Of a stretch of 13,197 bases of DNA, positions 1 to 7,068 are shown piece by piece; positions within the stretch are counted from its first letter, which is position 1, and the number at the start of each line of letters is the position of its first letter. Location of the stretch: assembly GCA_050260095.1 (NCBI GenBank), contig JBLNBQ010000135.1, positions 1 through 13,197 on the forward strand. The letters run 5' to 3'. This DNA is from JBLNBQ01 sp050260095. GTDB lineage: Bacteria > Bacillota > UBA5301 > DYFA01. Below the pieces are notes generated by a model. The model saw nothing but the letters and a program-made list of their open reading frames with translations. It had not been told where the DNA came from and ran no database searches. The position numbers were made by a program, and so were the translations under genes.

Positions 1-658
1 GGGCCTGCGGCCCGACCGGCACCGTGACTTCCACCTCGGCAGGTTCGCAGGTCACGCCCGCGACCGTCCGTCCGGCGGCATCCACCGGCGTGACCGGCAC
101 GGCCAGCCGCACCTCGCCGCCGGCGCCCTCCACCGTGACGCTCGCCCGAACGCCGGCGACGGCGGCCAGGCGGCTCGCCAACCCCTTGAGCCGCACCTCG
201 CCCGGCGCCGCCTGCGGCGGCCCCGCCACCAGACCGGCGGCCGGGGTTCCGGATACCTCCACCTGCACGGCCGCGGTGCGTTCGCCGAACGCCTCGAGGT
301 CCACCTCGACCCAGCGGGGGCTCACGCCGACCACCCGGCCGGTCTGAGGCGCCGGAACCCGCACGGCCACCCGGTGGTGGCCCGCCCCCAGCCCTTCGAG
401 CGGCAGAACCGCCCGGAGCTGTTTCTTCACCTGAGCCTCGTCGCCGGGGGCGGCGACCACCGCCACCTCGATCGCGCCGGGAAGGCCGCCCGCCACCAGG
501 CCAGAGGCGAGCCCGCGCACCTCCAGCGGGACGTTGACCCGCCAGCCCACCTCAGCCGGCCCCGTGCCGCGGCTGGCCACGTAGACCCAGACGGCGAGGG
601 CCACCAGGAGGGAGAAGAGCTTCAGCCAGGTGTCTTCCCGGCGCAGGAAGCTAAACAT
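1..658 (-). CDS. cdaR: CdaR-like YbbR-domain regulator of CdaA, 5' part only
   Basis: The first 219 codons are in the window and the 3' end runs off the left edge. The product starts MFSFLRREDTWLKLFSLLVA and has one N-terminal membrane segment (about residues 12-30). An extracytoplasmic part follows with two YbbR-type beta repeats (about 38-125 and 128-218), each built of short valine-rich strands and ending in a V-E-V-D-L or V-E-V-T-V strand. YbbR proteins encoded next to cdaA (CdaR) bind and modulate the membrane diadenylate cyclase. The ATG at 658 overlaps the cdaA stop by 8 bases, so the two are translationally coupled. No stop codon interrupts the frame to the edge. Identification rests on the membrane-anchor-plus-repeats architecture and on the cdaA neighbour. 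The number of YbbR repeats in the full protein is unknown here. Confidence 0.85.
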   Translation of the reverse strand, partial: MFSFLRREDTWLKLFSLLVALAVWVYVASRGTGPAEVGWRVNVPLEVRGLASGLVAGGLPGAIEVAVVAAPGDEAQVKKQLRAVLPLEGLGAGHHRVAVRVPAPQTGRVVGVSPRWVEVDLEAFGERTAAVQVEVSGTPAAGLVAGPPQAAPGEVRLKGLASRLAAVAGVRASVTVEGAGGEVRLAVPVTPVDAAGRTVAGVTCEPAEVEVTVPVGPQA

Positions 659-1487
659 GTCGGTTCCCCTTCAGCCCGGCCGTCTCCGTCCACCACGGGC
701 GGGAGCCGGGCTTCGGCCCCACCAGCGCCACGAGCCGCTCGCGCAGCGCCTCCTCGTCGAGGTGCCGTTCGAGCTGCCCGCCGACGGAGAGCGAGATTAC
801 CCCGGTCTCCTCCGAGACGATGACCACTGCGGCATCGGAGATTTCGGCAATCCCGAGGCCGGCCCGGTGCCGGGTCCCCAGCTCCTTGGGCAGCCGGGCG
901 TTGTCGGAAAGCGGCAGGAAACACCCGGCGGCCGCCAGCCGGTTGCCCCGGATGACGGCGGCGCCGTCGTGCAGCGGCGTATTCGGGGTGAACAGGTTGA
1001 TGAGCAGTTCAGCGCTGACCCGGGCGTCGAGGCCGATCCCGGTGTCGATGTACTCTTGGAGCCCTGTCTCGCGCTCCAGCACGATGAGGGCGCCCGTCTT
1101 GTCGGCGGAGAGAAGGCTGGCCGCCCGGACCACCGCCGCCACCAGGTCGGTGCGTTCCGCCTTGCCGGGCTCCGACCCGCCTCGCCGCAGCACTGAACCC
1201 CGGCCCAGCTGCTCCAGCGTCCGGCGGAGTTCGGGATAGAACACGACCGGGAGGGCCACCAGGACGCCGGTGAGCGCCCGTTCGAGGAGCCAGTTGACCG
1301 CCCTCAGGCCCAGCCAACCGGAGAGGGTGGTCGCGACGAAGAGGACGGTCAGGCCCTTGAGCAGGGAAACCGCCCCGGTGTTGCGGAGGAAGGTGATGAC
1401 CTTGTACACCACGTAGGTGATGATGAGCACGTCGACGAGGTCGACCACCCCGAAGCGGGGCAACTCGGCCAGCCAGCGCGATGCCAA
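651..1487 (-). CDS. cdaA: CdaA diadenylate cyclase (c-di-AMP synthase)
   Basis: CdaA condenses two ATP into cyclic di-AMP at the membrane. The 278-residue product has about three N-terminal membrane segments (roughly residues 10-85), then the motif FYPELRRTLEQLGRG that links to the DAC domain. The two catalytic signatures are intact: DGA (LHDGAAVI, residues 174-176) and RHR (GTRHRAGLGI, 206-208). The length fits the family (about 270). I chose the TTG start at 1487 because a perfect AAGGAGGT lies 8 bases upstream and the product then starts directly with the usual LPRFG...DLVDVLI anchor. The frame stays open to an ATG at 1562, but those extra 25 residues are a charged, low-complexity stretch (RRKGEEAKKGRR) unlike CdaA N termini. 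It overlaps cdaR by 8 bases and is divergent from the cytochrome operon. Confidence 0.93.
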   Translation of the reverse strand: MASRWLAELPRFGVVDLVDVLIITYVVYKVITFLRNTGAVSLLKGLTVLFVATTLSGWLGLRAVNWLLERALTGVLVALPVVFYPELRRTLEQLGRGSVLRRGGSEPGKAERTDLVAAVVRAASLLSADKTGALIVLERETGLQEYIDTGIGLDARVSAELLINLFTPNTPLHDGAAVIRGNRLAAAGCFLPLSDNARLPKELGTRHRAGLGIAEISDAAVVIVSEETGVISLSVGGQLERHLDEEALRERLVALVGPKPGSRPWWTETAGLKGNRHV

Positions 1488-1495
1488 GGCCGGAC

Positions 1496-1503
1496 ACCTC
1501 CTT
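1496..1503 (-). promoter_or_regulatory. Ribosome binding site that fixes the cdaA start
   Basis: On the minus strand this reads AAGGAGGT, a full 8-base match to the anti-Shine-Dalgarno end of 16S rRNA. It is followed after 8 bases by TTG (1487-1485). It decides for the TTG start over the in-frame ATG at 1562. Confidence 0.8.
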
Positions 1504-1684
1504 CCTTTCTTCGCCTCTTCGCCTTTTCGTCTTTCGGGAAACGGCATTCGAATTCCTGCCATCCAGCGGGCCTGCCGGCCGTCTCCGGCCTGGCGGATAT
1601 GCCTATCACTTCGCCCCGCTGTCTTGAAAGGGATTTCTTTCCTACGCCTCGAAATCTTGAGAAAGGAAGGCTATCCCATGCTGC

Positions 1685-1690
1685 GGAGGT
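1685..1690 (+). promoter_or_regulatory. Ribosome binding site for the first cytochrome
   Basis: GGAGGT lies 10 bases before the ATG at 1701. It supports this start over the in-frame upstream start at 1599, whose extra 34 residues do not resemble a signal peptide. The start of the downstream paralog (5203) gives the same N-terminal pattern. Confidence 0.65.
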
Positions 1691-1700
1691 GGCTACCCGG

Positions 1701-3557
1701 ATGGACAGGCGCTCGGTGGGGCGTTTCCTCTTGCCGGCACTGCTCCTCTTGACCGTCGGCACGACCGGGTGCTTCTTCTTCCCTCGCCGGACCGCCAGTC
1801 CGGGGGCGGTGGAGACGCGTCAGGCTCCCGGGTCGATCAAGGGCGTCGCCCTCTACATGGACACCCGGCGGCCGGCGGTCGGCGTTTCGGTGTCGCTCCT
1901 CGGGACCAGCACCGTGGCGGTCACCGACGAGCAGGGCCGGTTCGTCTTCCCGGCCGTGCCCCCCGGCTGGCAGACGGTTTACGCGAGCAAGGAGCAGTAC
2001 CTCACCTGCGGCGAAACCGTCGACCTTGACGGCGCGCAGACCGCCGAGATCACCTTCCTGCTGCAGCCCACCGAGGGGCACCTCCATGGGGCGTCCTCCC
2101 GCGTCCCCGGGCTGTGCGGAAGCTGCCACGTGCTCCACCAACAGCCGGCGATGTTGGGCGGGTCGGCGAACGCGCCCTGTTTCAACTGCCATCAAGGGAA
2201 CTACCCCCGGATGTCCAACCAGGCCATCTACAACGCTACCCTCCACTCGGCCTCCGTGGCGGCCGACGACCCCTCGCCGGTCAAACTTACGCTGGGCGGC
2301 AAGGAGCGGGGCGAGTGCGTCAACTGTCACGAGCCGCACGGCATCAACAACTCCCACCGGCACCTGCTCACCGTGGCCGCGCCGGAGTCGTCCAACCCGC
2401 TGTGCTACTCCTGCCACAGCCAGCCAGGCTCGGGCCACACGAAGAACTACCCGGGCCAGACCGTTTGCGAAGCGTCGGATAACCCGCATATGAAGCCCAA
2501 CTCGACCCGGCCCGACCTCCTGACGATCTACCCCGGCAGCGAGGCGGAGGCGGGCGAATGCTACAACTGCCACAATCCCCACGGCGCTACCAAGGACGGC
2601 ACGTCCGGCGGCCAGCTCACGACGGCCATGACCCGCAACGAGGAGGGCAAGCTCTGCGTCACGTGTCACACCTACTGGACGGGCCGGCCGGTGGAGACGA
2701 CCAAGCACGCCTGTTCGCTCTGCCATAACCCGCATCTGGTCAAGAAGGGCGGCGTGGTGCAGGTCAAGAAGCCTGGTTCGGCGGCGGGAGAACTGGTCGC
2801 GGTGACGGGCTACCAGGGCACCCACCGGTTGGTCAGCAAGCAGCTCACCAACGACTACTGCCTGGGCTGCCACAACAACAACCCGGGCAACCCCTACGCT
2901 GGCCGGGCGAAGGTGCCCGACGCCGCCAACACCAATTTCAAGAACATCACCACCGAGTCGCTGCCGAACGCCAACTACCGGGACCTGCACAAGGTTCACG
3001 TGGTCGGACCCATCGGCGACGACGACGGCATCGTGACGGTCGGGAACTTCTACGCGACCGTCGGCTACGGCACAAAGCGGAACGGAAGCTGCTACCCGGG
3101 AGGGTACCATGAAGGCAAGGGCGCGGTGCCCAAGACCCCCGAGAACAAAGTCTGGTGCATCCAGTGCCACGACGTCCACCCCAACCCGGCGACGCCGGGG
3201 AACCAGCGCGGCCGCCTCCTGCGGACCAACCTGATCACGACGGCCACCGTCACGAGCAACGGCAACGGCACGGGCTACAACGGGAAGGGCGCCTGCAGCA
3301 TGAACACCGCCTTCGCCCCCTGCCACGCCGGGCATGACCGGAACAACAAGTACACCGGGTGCGACTGGTGCCACGCGGGCAACGGGGGTAGCCCCGGCTA
3401 CGCCTGCGACTGCACCGCGGTGACCTGCGCCCCCTACTCCACCTGGGCGGGCGGCGAATGCGACGGCAACTGGGAGGGCATTCCCTCCGGTTTCCAGCAC
3501 GGCTCGAGTCACTTCGACGCCGCGCGCACGACTGGCAGAAGGCCGGTGATGCTATGA
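1701..3557 (+). CDS. Decaheme c-type cytochrome lipoprotein with N-terminal carboxypeptidase-regulatory-like domain
   Basis: This is a 618-residue exported electron-transfer protein. A lipoprotein signal (hydrophobic core, then VGTTG before Cys24) is followed by FFFPRR. Residues 44-125 form a carboxypeptidase-regulatory-like beta-sandwich (GSIKGVALY...TDEQGRFVFP). Ten CxxCH heme sites start at Cys139, 160, 206, 235, 287, 319, 338, 387, 486 and 554. Several are of the doubled-CXXCH type, with CHEPHG, CHNPHG or CHNPH. A further Cys532-X8-Cys541-His542 is conserved in the paralog. Many extra histidines could give bis-His ligation. The C terminus is cysteine-rich (YACDC) and ends RRPVML. There is no Asp after the lipid-bearing Cys, compatible with outer-membrane sorting if a Lol system exists. 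The start is supported by GGAGGT and by alignment to the copy at 5203. It is the first gene of a five-gene operon. I know no named homolog; a role in surface electron transfer is inferred. Confidence 0.92.
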   Translation: MDRRSVGRFLLPALLLLTVGTTGCFFFPRRTASPGAVETRQAPGSIKGVALYMDTRRPAVGVSVSLLGTSTVAVTDEQGRFVFPAVPPGWQTVYASKEQYLTCGETVDLDGAQTAEITFLLQPTEGHLHGASSRVPGLCGSCHVLHQQPAMLGGSANAPCFNCHQGNYPRMSNQAIYNATLHSASVAADDPSPVKLTLGGKERGECVNCHEPHGINNSHRHLLTVAAPESSNPLCYSCHSQPGSGHTKNYPGQTVCEASDNPHMKPNSTRPDLLTIYPGSEAEAGECYNCHNPHGATKDGTSGGQLTTAMTRNEEGKLCVTCHTYWTGRPVETTKHACSLCHNPHLVKKGGVVQVKKPGSAAGELVAVTGYQGTHRLVSKQLTNDYCLGCHNNNPGNPYAGRAKVPDAANTNFKNITTESLPNANYRDLHKVHVVGPIGDDDGIVTVGNFYATVGYGTKRNGSCYPGGYHEGKGAVPKTPENKVWCIQCHDVHPNPATPGNQRGRLLRTNLITTATVTSNGNGTGYNGKGACSMNTAFAPCHAGHDRNNKYTGCDWCHAGNGGSPGYACDCTAVTCAPYSTWAGGECDGNWEGIPSGFQHGSSHFDAARTTGRRPVML

Positions 3558-4351
3558 AAGCGGCGTTCATCCGGCGGTTGACCCTGGCAGCGGTCGCGGC
3601 GCTCGTCCTGCCGGCGGTGGGCGGCCCGCCAGTCACGGCCCAGCCTGCGCCCCTGCAATACCACCCCGGCCCCTTCACCATCCGGGGCCTCGTTCTCTCC
3701 CCCGAGGGCGCTCCGGTGGCCGGCTACCCCGTAAAGCTCCTCCCGACCAAGCCGGAGCGGGGCCTGGACAAGGAGAACGCCTTCTACCGCATTCCGGGGC
3801 GGAACATCCACTACGCCGTGACCGGCCCCGACGGGCGCTTCGAGATGACGGGCGTCGTGGATTATCCGCAGGTCGCCACCCATACCTACCGCATCGTCCG
3901 GGCCGGGGCGGAGGACCAGTTCCCCTATGATCAGGAGAAGGCCTCCGACACGGTCCACCTGGACCGGTGCACCGATCCGAACGGCGTCATCCGGCTGACC
4001 ATCCGGCTGTACGCCATCTCCCAGGTGAAGATCGTCCTCAAGGGGCGCGATGGGCGTCCTTTCACGGGCAGCCGGGTGGTGTCGCTGGTGACCGAGGGCG
4101 GCCGGCCGCGCACGCTGGTCGCCGAATTCACCGACGGCGTCGCCTGCCTCTCGCCGGCCGACAACACCGTGACGGCCCGCGGCAAGGTGGTCGTCCTCCG
4201 CTACGCCGACGCGCTCGAGGCCTTCCGGGAAGCGGAAAAACACGGCGACCGGCCGGGGCCGGGCAAGCCCCTCACCTACGGCGCCCTGGGCCAGCAGGAA
4301 CTCCTGTTCGTCCCGGGCCGGACCGTCACCATGGAGCTGGTTGCGCCATGA
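3554..4351 (+). CDS. Secreted beta-sandwich partner protein A (carboxypeptidase-regulatory-like)
   Basis: A 265-residue exported protein with no heme motif. The signal peptide (MKAAFIRRLTLAAVAALVLP) probably ends at VTA|QPAP. The mature part opens with PGPFTIRGLVLSPEGAPVAG and continues with a VTGPDGRFEMTGV strand pair, typical of carboxypeptidase-regulatory-like or transthyretin-like sandwiches (about residues 40-110). A second similar repeat covers about 165-265 (VLKGRDGRPFTG...). It is the most diverged of three paralogs here, the others starting at 4348 and 7065. The ATG overlaps the cytochrome stop as ATGA, with only a weak upstream ribosome binding site, so translation is probably coupled to the cytochrome. 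It is likely periplasmic or surface-located, perhaps a cytochrome-binding or assembly subunit; that role is inferred from gene order only. Confidence 0.85.
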   Translation: MKAAFIRRLTLAAVAALVLPAVGGPPVTAQPAPLQYHPGPFTIRGLVLSPEGAPVAGYPVKLLPTKPERGLDKENAFYRIPGRNIHYAVTGPDGRFEMTGVVDYPQVATHTYRIVRAGAEDQFPYDQEKASDTVHLDRCTDPNGVIRLTIRLYAISQVKIVLKGRDGRPFTGSRVVSLVTEGGRPRTLVAEFTDGVACLSPADNTVTARGKVVVLRYADALEAFREAEKHGDRPGPGKPLTYGALGQQELLFVPGRTVTMELVAP

Positions 4352-5178
4352 AGGCCAGACGCTCGCCGGCGGGGCGCCCCGGTTTACCGTTCGTGGCATG
4401 CTTGGCGTTCGCGCTGCTCGCCGCAGCCTGCCCTCCCGCCGCGGCTCACGACCCTGGCCAGCCGGTGGGGCCTGTGCTGCCCGGCCCCTTCACTATCCGG
4501 GCGCAGGTGCTCGACCCCAAAGGACGCCCGCTGGCCGGCTACCCGGTCAAACTCCTCCCGGTGCTGCCCGGCAAGGGGGTTGACATGGATAACTCCTTCT
4601 ACCGGATTCCCAACCGCGACGAGCACGCGACCGTGACCGACCAGAACGGGCGCTTCACCATGACGAACGTGCTCGACTACGCCCAGGTGGCCGGGCGGGT
4701 CTACAAGATCGCCCGGGGGAAGTGGGACGAGCGGTTCCCTTACGTCCACGTGGCCGGCACCGACATCGTGGCGCTGAACAAGCTGACCACCGAGACCTGC
4801 GAGCTGACCATCCGCACCGAACCGGCGACCACCTTGAAGCTGAGCGTCAGGGACCGCGGCGGGCGCCCGTTCACCGGCTCCCTCTCGGTCTCCGTGGCCG
4901 CCGGGAAAGGCCGCCGGATCACCATCCCCGCCGAGTTCGCCGCCGGGCTCTCCTACCTCCACGTGCCCTGCGGCGACGCGCAGAGCCCCGGAAAGGTGGT
5001 TCTGCTCAAATGGGACAGCCCCGAGGAGGCGCGCCGCCAAGCGAAGGCGCACGGGCAACCCACCGAGGGACAGGGGCGCGGCCTGCTCACTTACGGTGCT
5101 CTGGGTGAGCGCAGCGTGGCGCTCCTACCCGGCCAGACCATCGCCCTGGAGTTCGTCCTCGACCGCCTGCCCGACTGA
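4348..5178 (+). CDS. Secreted beta-sandwich partner protein B1 (carboxypeptidase-regulatory-like)
   Basis: A 276-residue paralog of the proteins starting at 3554 and 7065, closest to the latter. They share GKGVD, IPNRDEH, RFTMTNV, FTG or YTG, EGQGRGL and VTYGAL-type blocks. The N-terminal signal (ARRSPAGRPGLPFVACLAFA) most likely ends at AAA|HDP, because the 7065 paralog aligns there as GSA|HDP; the mature chain would then start with histidine. A Cys at residue 28 within LLAAAC could instead be read as a poor lipobox, but it is not conserved in the paralogs. Two sandwich-like repeats follow (about residues 48-125 and 160-276). The start overlaps the preceding stop as ATGA with GGAG 11 bases upstream. 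There is no enzyme motif, and its function as an accessory to the cytochromes is inferred. Confidence 0.85.
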   Translation: MKARRSPAGRPGLPFVACLAFALLAAACPPAAAHDPGQPVGPVLPGPFTIRAQVLDPKGRPLAGYPVKLLPVLPGKGVDMDNSFYRIPNRDEHATVTDQNGRFTMTNVLDYAQVAGRVYKIARGKWDERFPYVHVAGTDIVALNKLTTETCELTIRTEPATTLKLSVRDRGGRPFTGSLSVSVAAGKGRRITIPAEFAAGLSYLHVPCGDAQSPGKVVLLKWDSPEEARRQAKAHGQPTEGQGRGLLTYGALGERSVALLPGQTIALEFVLDRLPD

Positions 5179-5187
5179 ACCGAGACC

Positions 5188-5193
5188 GGAGGT
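5188..5193 (+). promoter_or_regulatory. Ribosome binding site for the second cytochrome
   Basis: GGAGGT lies 9 bases before the ATG at 5203, inside a 24-base gap. This is the only junction of the operon that is not a stop/start overlap, so the second cytochrome can be initiated independently. The gap is too short for a terminator and promoter. Confidence 0.7.
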
Positions 5194-5202
5194 AAGCAAG
5201 CC

Positions 5203-7068
5203 ATGCGCAGGTCCGCCATATGCCGGTTCTTGCTCCTGGTGATCGTCCCGGGCCTTACGGCCTCGGGCTGCCTGTTCTTCCCGCGCCGGCCGGCGGCGCC
5301 CGCCACTGCTCTGCAGCCCGGGTCCATCCAGGGAACAGTGACCTACATGCACACCGGCCAGCCCGCGCCCGGCGTCGCCGTCTCCCTGCTGGAGGGCTCG
5401 GCCGTGGCGCTCACCGACGCCCAGGGCCGCTTCAGCTTCCCGTCGCTGCCGGCCGGTTGGCAGACGCTCTACGCCCGCAAAGAGGGGTTCGTCACCAGCA
5501 GCACCTCCGTCAACCTGGGTTCTGCCCAGACGGAAGTGGTGAGTTTCGACCTGCAGCCCGAAGAAGGCCACCTGCACGGGACCTCCGGGCGCGTCCCCAA
5601 CCTCTGCGGCAGTTGCCACGTCCTGCACTCGCAGCAGTTCGTGAAGGGCACGGAAAACGAGACCTGCTTCCAGTGCCACCAGAGCACTTACCCCCGCCTG
5701 TCCACCCTGGGCATCTACAACAAGACCCTGCACTCCGCGTTCGTGGCCCCCGATCCCGGCTCGCCGGTCAAGCTGACCCTCGGCACTCAAGCCCGGGGCG
5801 ACTGCAGCAACTGCCACGAGCCGCACGGGATCAACAACGGCCACCGCCACCTGCTCTCGGTCGCGGCGACCACCTCGTCCAACGTGCTCTGCTACGCCTG
5901 CCACAAGACCGCCGGTTCCGGGCACACCCTCGACTACCCCGGGCAGGCCGTCTGCGAAGCCCCCGACAACCCCCACATGAACCCCAATCCCACCCGCGTC
6001 GACCTGCTCCCGCTGTACCCGGGGAGTGAGGCCGAGAAGGGCGAATGTTACAACTGCCACAACCCGCACGGCGCCACCCGCGACGGCTCACAGACGGGGA
6101 CCCTGACGACCGCCATGACCCGGGCGGAGGAAGGCGCCCTCTGCGTGGGCTGCCACACCTACCTGGGTCCGCAATACCAAACAACCAACCACGCCTGCTC
6201 CCTCTGCCATAACCCGCACAAGGTGAAGCAGGGCGGCGTCCGGATGGTGAAGAAGACCGGGGTGGCAACCGGGGAACTGGTGCCGGTGACCACCTACAAG
6301 ACGGGCTCCCACCGGGGCGCGGTGGGCCTTTTGCCCAACAGCTACTGCCTGGGCTGCCACAACAACAACCCCGGCAACCCCTATGCCGGCCGGGCGAAAG
6401 TGCCCGACGCCGCGAACACCAACTTCAAGAACATCTCGACCACGGATTCGCTGCCGAGCGCAGTCTACCGCGACCTCCACAAAGTGCACATCGATGGACC
6501 GATCGGCGACGACGACGGGGTGGTCCGCGTGAGAGGCCTGTTCCACTGGGGAGACGGCTCGGGGAGCGGGTATCAAGGCGCCAACAGGCACCGCTTCCGC
6601 TACTACTGCTTCCCAGGCGGCTACCACGATGATAAGGGGCCTGTGCCCAAGACGCCCGAGAACAAGGTCTGGTGCGTCGACTGTCACGACGTGCACCCCA
6701 GCCCGGCCACACCCACCAACCAGCGGGGGCGCCTGCTACGGACGGCCCTCATCACCCGGGCGACGGTGACTACGAACGCCAACGGAACCGGATACGATGG
6801 GAAGAATTCGTGCGGGATGAACGCGGCGATCGCGAAGTGTCACGCCGGCACCTCGCGGGACGGCAAGTACAACGGGTGCGACTGGTGCCATACCCTGCCC
6901 GGCAGCCCCGGCTACAGTTGCGACTGCACCACCCCCTGCCCGGCCCAGTCGTTCAGCGACTGGGGCCCCTCGGGCAGCGGCAGCGGCAGCGCCTGGGGCT
7001 TCGCGCACGGGAAGAGCCACCCGGAGAAGGGCACGGGAATGTCGACGCGGAGGACGGTCATGCTATGA
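5203..7068 (+). CDS. Decaheme c-type cytochrome lipoprotein, second copy
   Basis: A 621-residue paralog of the protein at 1701, colinear over its whole length. The lipoprotein signal has LTASG before Cys23, followed by LFFPRR. The carboxypeptidase-regulatory-like domain covers about residues 39-122. Ten CxxCH sites start at Cys135, 155, 201, 230, 282, 314, 332, 382, 491 and 559, each with a counterpart in the first copy. Cys537-X8-Cys546-His547 is also conserved. The strongest conserved block is CLGCHNNNPGNPYAGRAKVP, present in both copies; spacers between hemes 8 and 9 differ in length and content (RGLFHW...GSGSGYQG here). The C terminus has a serine-glycine-rich stretch (GSGSGSAWGF) and ends RRTVML. 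Its stop overlaps the start of the next gene. It is likely a second surface conductor with altered contacts or redox potential (inferred). Confidence 0.92.
   Translation: MRRSAICRFLLLVIVPGLTASGCLFFPRRPAAPATALQPGSIQGTVTYMHTGQPAPGVAVSLLEGSAVALTDAQGRFSFPSLPAGWQTLYARKEGFVTSSTSVNLGSAQTEVVSFDLQPEEGHLHGTSGRVPNLCGSCHVLHSQQFVKGTENETCFQCHQSTYPRLSTLGIYNKTLHSAFVAPDPGSPVKLTLGTQARGDCSNCHEPHGINNGHRHLLSVAATTSSNVLCYACHKTAGSGHTLDYPGQAVCEAPDNPHMNPNPTRVDLLPLYPGSEAEKGECYNCHNPHGATRDGSQTGTLTTAMTRAEEGALCVGCHTYLGPQYQTTNHACSLCHNPHKVKQGGVRMVKKTGVATGELVPVTTYKTGSHRGAVGLLPNSYCLGCHNNNPGNPYAGRAKVPDAANTNFKNISTTDSLPSAVYRDLHKVHIDGPIGDDDGVVRVRGLFHWGDGSGSGYQGANRHRFRYYCFPGGYHDDKGPVPKTPENKVWCVDCHDVHPSPATPTNQRGRLLRTALITRATVTTNANGTGYDGKNSCGMNAAIAKCHAGTSRDGKYNGCDWCHTLPGSPGYSCDCTTPCPAQSFSDWGPSGSGSGSAWGFAHGKSHPEKGTGMSTRRTVML

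Larger units (their letters stand above)
1488..1700. promoter_or_regulatory. Divergent intergenic region between cdaA and the cytochrome operon
   Basis: These 213 bases must hold the promoters of both directions, but I see no convincing -35/-10 pair. The part next to cdaA (1496-1540) is almost all purine on the minus strand and contains a doubled AGGCGAAG. Further right are two weak inverted repeats: gccgg/ccggc (1574-1578 with 1585-1589) and gaaag/ctttc (1626-1630 with 1637-1641). A second ribosome-binding-like AGGAAGG precedes an ATG at 1678 that opens a 24-codon frame overlapping the cytochrome start. Confidence 0.4.

Noticed and set aside
1488..1562. Longer CdaA starting at the ATG at 1562
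   Set aside because: The extension is charged low-complexity sequence and has no ribosome binding site of comparable quality. The TTG at 1487 has a perfect one.
1560..1700. Cyclic-di-GMP (GEMM) riboswitch ahead of the cytochrome operon
   Set aside because: Some cytochrome genes use this switch, and the stretch GCGGAGGTGGCTACCCGG looks faintly similar to its 3' side, but the conserved GCAAA, GAAA and ACGCAAAGCC elements are missing.
1599..1700. Longer first cytochrome starting at 1599
   Set aside because: It would bury the lipoprotein signal 34 residues inside. The paralog and the GGAGGT site agree on 1701.
1671..3512. A 613-codon open frame on the minus strand, antisense to the first cytochrome
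   Set aside because: It is rich in Val, Ala, Arg and Gly with no domain motifs, and mirrors a gene with ten heme motifs. Long antisense frames are expected in DNA this GC-rich.
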